Positions 61,101 through 64,000 of a DNA stretch of 64,000 nt are shown one piece after another. The notes below the pieces were generated by a model. The model did no database searches. It had not been told where the DNA came from and saw only the letters and a list, made by a program, of their open reading frames with translations. Each line of letters starts with the position of its first letter. Position 1 is the stretch's first letter. A program made the translations under genes and the position numbers. The stretch comes from Mimachlamys varia (Eukaryota > Mollusca > Bivalvia > Pectinida > Pectinidae), in assembly GCA_947623455.1 (NCBI GenBank), contig OX392541.1, positions 7,568,719-7,632,718 on the forward strand, written 5' to 3'.

Positions 61101-64000
61101 GAGCGTCCTTAAAGAGGCAATTTAGTGAACCAGCGTATTTTTTTTTAAATCAACTACAATGAAAAATAACTATAATTAGACAAAGGAATCCGTACTTGAT
61201 AATTAGATAATGTGTAGCCGATGATCCGATGTGGTCATTTGATTAGTTGGAAAGCTCGCGCCATATAGCGACATCAATATATAGCACGAAATAACCGCGC
61301 AAACCTGTTGCAACTACATGCACGTGTGTTGTAAACATTTGAACGCGAGGACACGAGGAGTTTGATTTCACAAGTACTTCGTTCAAGGTATGTTAGATTA
61401 ACGAAATACGTTGTCAGCAATAATATATATGATTATTATCAGATCTCGCAAGAAATTGTGTCGGTTTACTTCAAACTAACCAAAAGCAAATATCATTGAA
61501 AGCTCGCACACACAGGGTCCCTCTGAAGGGAAATTTGTTAGCCTGAAAACACGCATGATCCGTGGGTTAAAATGTTTATCGGTTGGGCGATTAAGGATTT
61601 ACTTATTATTAATTGAAAAACGCATGGAAAACATCAAGTTTTGTCATGATACCGGTACGAATAGTTCACAAGGATTACAGAACTACAATTTTAGTGATAT
61701 TGGTGATATTATAAAAAAACTAATCAAACCTTGCATAAGGATTTTATCTTGTGAACAGTTTTTGTCTTATCTGCAATTTTTAAAAAGAGGGTTCATTGCG
61801 TAGCAGACAAAGTAAATAGAATTAAATGGTAGTGAATTCGTTTTTGTGCTATGTTCGGTCATCGATACCAAAATAAGCAAAACACGTGATTTATGTGAAA
61901 AATACTGTTTTGGCCTATTGCAGGACAATTTCATTCAATATCTTCCAGATTTGTGATCAGATATGTATGAATGTTTGCAGAATGGACAAAAATAGTATTT
62001 CTAATTAATTACGAAAGAAAAAGTCTTTAGATTATTCTTTTAGCTCGAAAAATTAGTGTTAGTTACCCCTAACCCTTATTTTTTAATGAGAAAATACTCC
62101 ATTTTCCCTAATTTTTTGCAGATTAAATGCCCCATAAAAATATTCTGACGACTAACATCTTTAAGAAATTTGGCAGATCAAAGGGAAAATGGTTTTTCAT
62201 TCTAAAGCAGTCATAAAAATTTGGGGGAAGCTGGCTTGTTTTTTGTCCCTTTATCAAAATGTGTTTTTTTTTTACTATTCTTGAGTCAAAAATAAAAACC
62301 ACTTCAATTACACCAAATATCTTAAAAACATACCCAAAAATTAAAAACATATCCTTGTTGCACAATAGTTGCTTTATAATGAACATAAAGAAGCTGTAGA
62401 GCAAACATGAACTTGCTGTAATGAAAATTGCAAGACACTGACGATTTTAAATGATCAATTAAGCACAAAAATCATGAAATTTTGGCCGTTCGTAAAGTGG
62501 AAGAAATACACAGAAATACGTATGTTCAAAATGGCCGCCACATTGGTCATTTTTTTTAATTCTTCTATAAAAGTTCTACAAATAACAGACATCTAATTTT
62601 TTGCTACATTTTTTCAGGTGCATATTTGCTATTGAAATTGATAATAAATTGTTAGATATTTCAAAAATATCTCACGTGAGATCAAAACGAGATTTGAACG
62701 TGATTGAAACCTCAGAAGAACAGATCCTTAAATGACCATGGCTGTAAAGGACGTTATACAAAACAAACCAAAGCTTTCGGAATTAACCTTTCACCGGGGA
62801 ATGAAAGGTCATTGTCATTGAAAGTGGCAATGACAACCAAGAAACAGAAATATTGAAAAAGGTTTTTAGACTTTTTGTTTAAAACATTATTTACATGTAT
62901 ATCAAATTATTCAAAAAGTATATTGCGCCTTTCATTCCAACAAATACTGACTATTTTACTACAGTATGATAAATCCCTAACCCTTTGGTTCATAAAATGA
63001 CTTCTCTCTTGTAAGGTGGAAAACCCGAAAACACGTCGACTGATATAATGCACCATTGTCCGTGCTGAGAGAGCTAAACTGCATTAGCCTGCTCGGCTAC
63101 AGAGTTTTTACAGCCGATGGATTGAATAACATGCCTTTGTTGTCACAGTGTTGTCCTTTGACGGGTTTCCCGCCTCATGCTCCACGTGACGCTGGCGTCG
63201 ATGTCGTGGTGATTGGACGAGGTAGCATGCTCATAAAACACACCACTCGCCGTTTTTAATTTCCAGCTAAAAAAGAGCAAAGGGTAGATGTTATGTGGCT
63301 AATACTGAATACAGATTAATCCTTTTGTAGGTTTATGTCTTATGTCATTAAACGTAAGCAATACTTCTGTATGCCCCTTACTGCGTGTTACTGGGTCCCT
63401 AGTCGGGATTCTATGTACATTTTATCCCCGAACACAGCTTGTTGTTTAACGTAGGTAAGAAATAAATGCTAGCATTATTTTTTTTTATCATTGAAAAGAT
63501 ATCTCAAAACTCTTCCATTTTAACAAAATCTATTAAGGTTAATACGTGTTGTCGAAAAATCTGGTCAGACAATTAAGTACATGTAAGTATGACATTGTCT
63601 TTAATAATTAAAACTATGCCTTACATTAAACCTCTAAAACAAGCAATCATGCCATTTATTTTGTTGATTTAATTTCGATCAAAGATAATATTAAAACTGT
63701 CGTTGCATCTCCAAAGAATCGCTCATCAGAAGTGCATTTTAGGAAAACTGTTCACACGTGCGTCACTTCAAACGGATCAAAACTCAAAGCAAGTTCGAAA
63801 CGTCACTTTCATTATTGTTATATAATGTGACGTCATAATAATGACAATTTCGTTATTGGTCGTTAGTCAGTCTAGTTCTCTTTATACACATTTGAGTGTA
63901 TGTCGCAATATATTGAAGAACATATAGTTCTACTTCTGGTGTAACTCTAGCGCAAATGACATTTAGCAACGTTATGTCATTTTGAAGAGAAAATGTAAAT
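58131..64000. other. no gene seen
   Basis: Nearly 6 kb without a supported gene; presumably intron or intergenic. Minor points: a (GAA)n run at 59344-59360, TATATAAGG at 60361 without a recognisable transcript, a ttgtcattg/caatgacaa hairpin at about 62813-62837, and a GC-richer patch at 63050-63220. No exon matching the catalytic part of the esterase-fold protein begun at 43.9 kb was found. Confidence 0.5.

Overview
The window looks like a non-bacterial, intron-bearing animal genome and most likely a bivalve mollusc. The sequence is about 65% A+T by eye. Long gene-poor stretches carry only short random open frames. It holds two mariner (DD34D) transposons, fragments of an animal-type reverse transcriptase, foldback elements, many unrelated minisatellites, and one clear coding exon with a signal peptide and a consensus splice donor. 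The palindrome TACATGTA recurs more often than base composition predicts, which I associate from memory with bivalve genomes. The species cannot be named from this sequence.

Layout. 1-10 kb: three minisatellites (25-bp units at 1.26-1.94 kb, 42-bp at 2.64-3.48 kb, 28-bp at 7.7-9.8 kb with a decayed halo to 10.4 kb) and a small 3'-tail fragment of a retroelement at 5.3-5.6 kb. 13.1-16.5 kb: a 135-bp foldback element directly abuts a 3.2-kb array of 36-bp units. 16.5-24 kb: no gene seen; a GC-richer patch with a TATA box lies at 18.3-18.5 kb and a pyrimidine-rich strand at 23.07-23.66 kb. 24.1-28.4 kb: 40-bp and 47-bp arrays, smaller duplications and a 139-bp foldback element. 32.6-39.1 kb: two mariner copies in the same orientation, one with an intact 343-aa transposase frame and one decayed, on either side of a 37-bp minisatellite. 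That minisatellite region has been duplicated with a breakpoint inside the mariner terminal repeat. 40.4 kb: a large inverted-repeat element. 43.2-44.3 kb: the first coding exon, on the + strand, of a neuroligin-like carboxylesterase-family protein. The rest of this gene is not recognised in the window and presumably lies beyond 64 kb, across a long intron. 46.8-58.1 kb: decayed retroelement remains, namely two long copies of one reverse-transcriptase family, an ORF2 C-terminus of a different non-LTR element, and small foldback or SINE-like pieces. The copy at 56-58 kb carries two nested insertions, one of which contains an exon-like protein segment behind a good splice acceptor. 58.1-64 kb: nothing recognisable.

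No rRNA, tRNA, CRISPR, operon or bacterial-type gene was seen. The only host gene supported is the neuroligin-like exon. The mariner transposase is the only other intact long frame that looks like a protein. The most notable features are the intact mariner, the duplication that cuts its terminal repeat, the hairpin next to the 36-bp array, and the exon-like insert at 57.1-57.5 kb.
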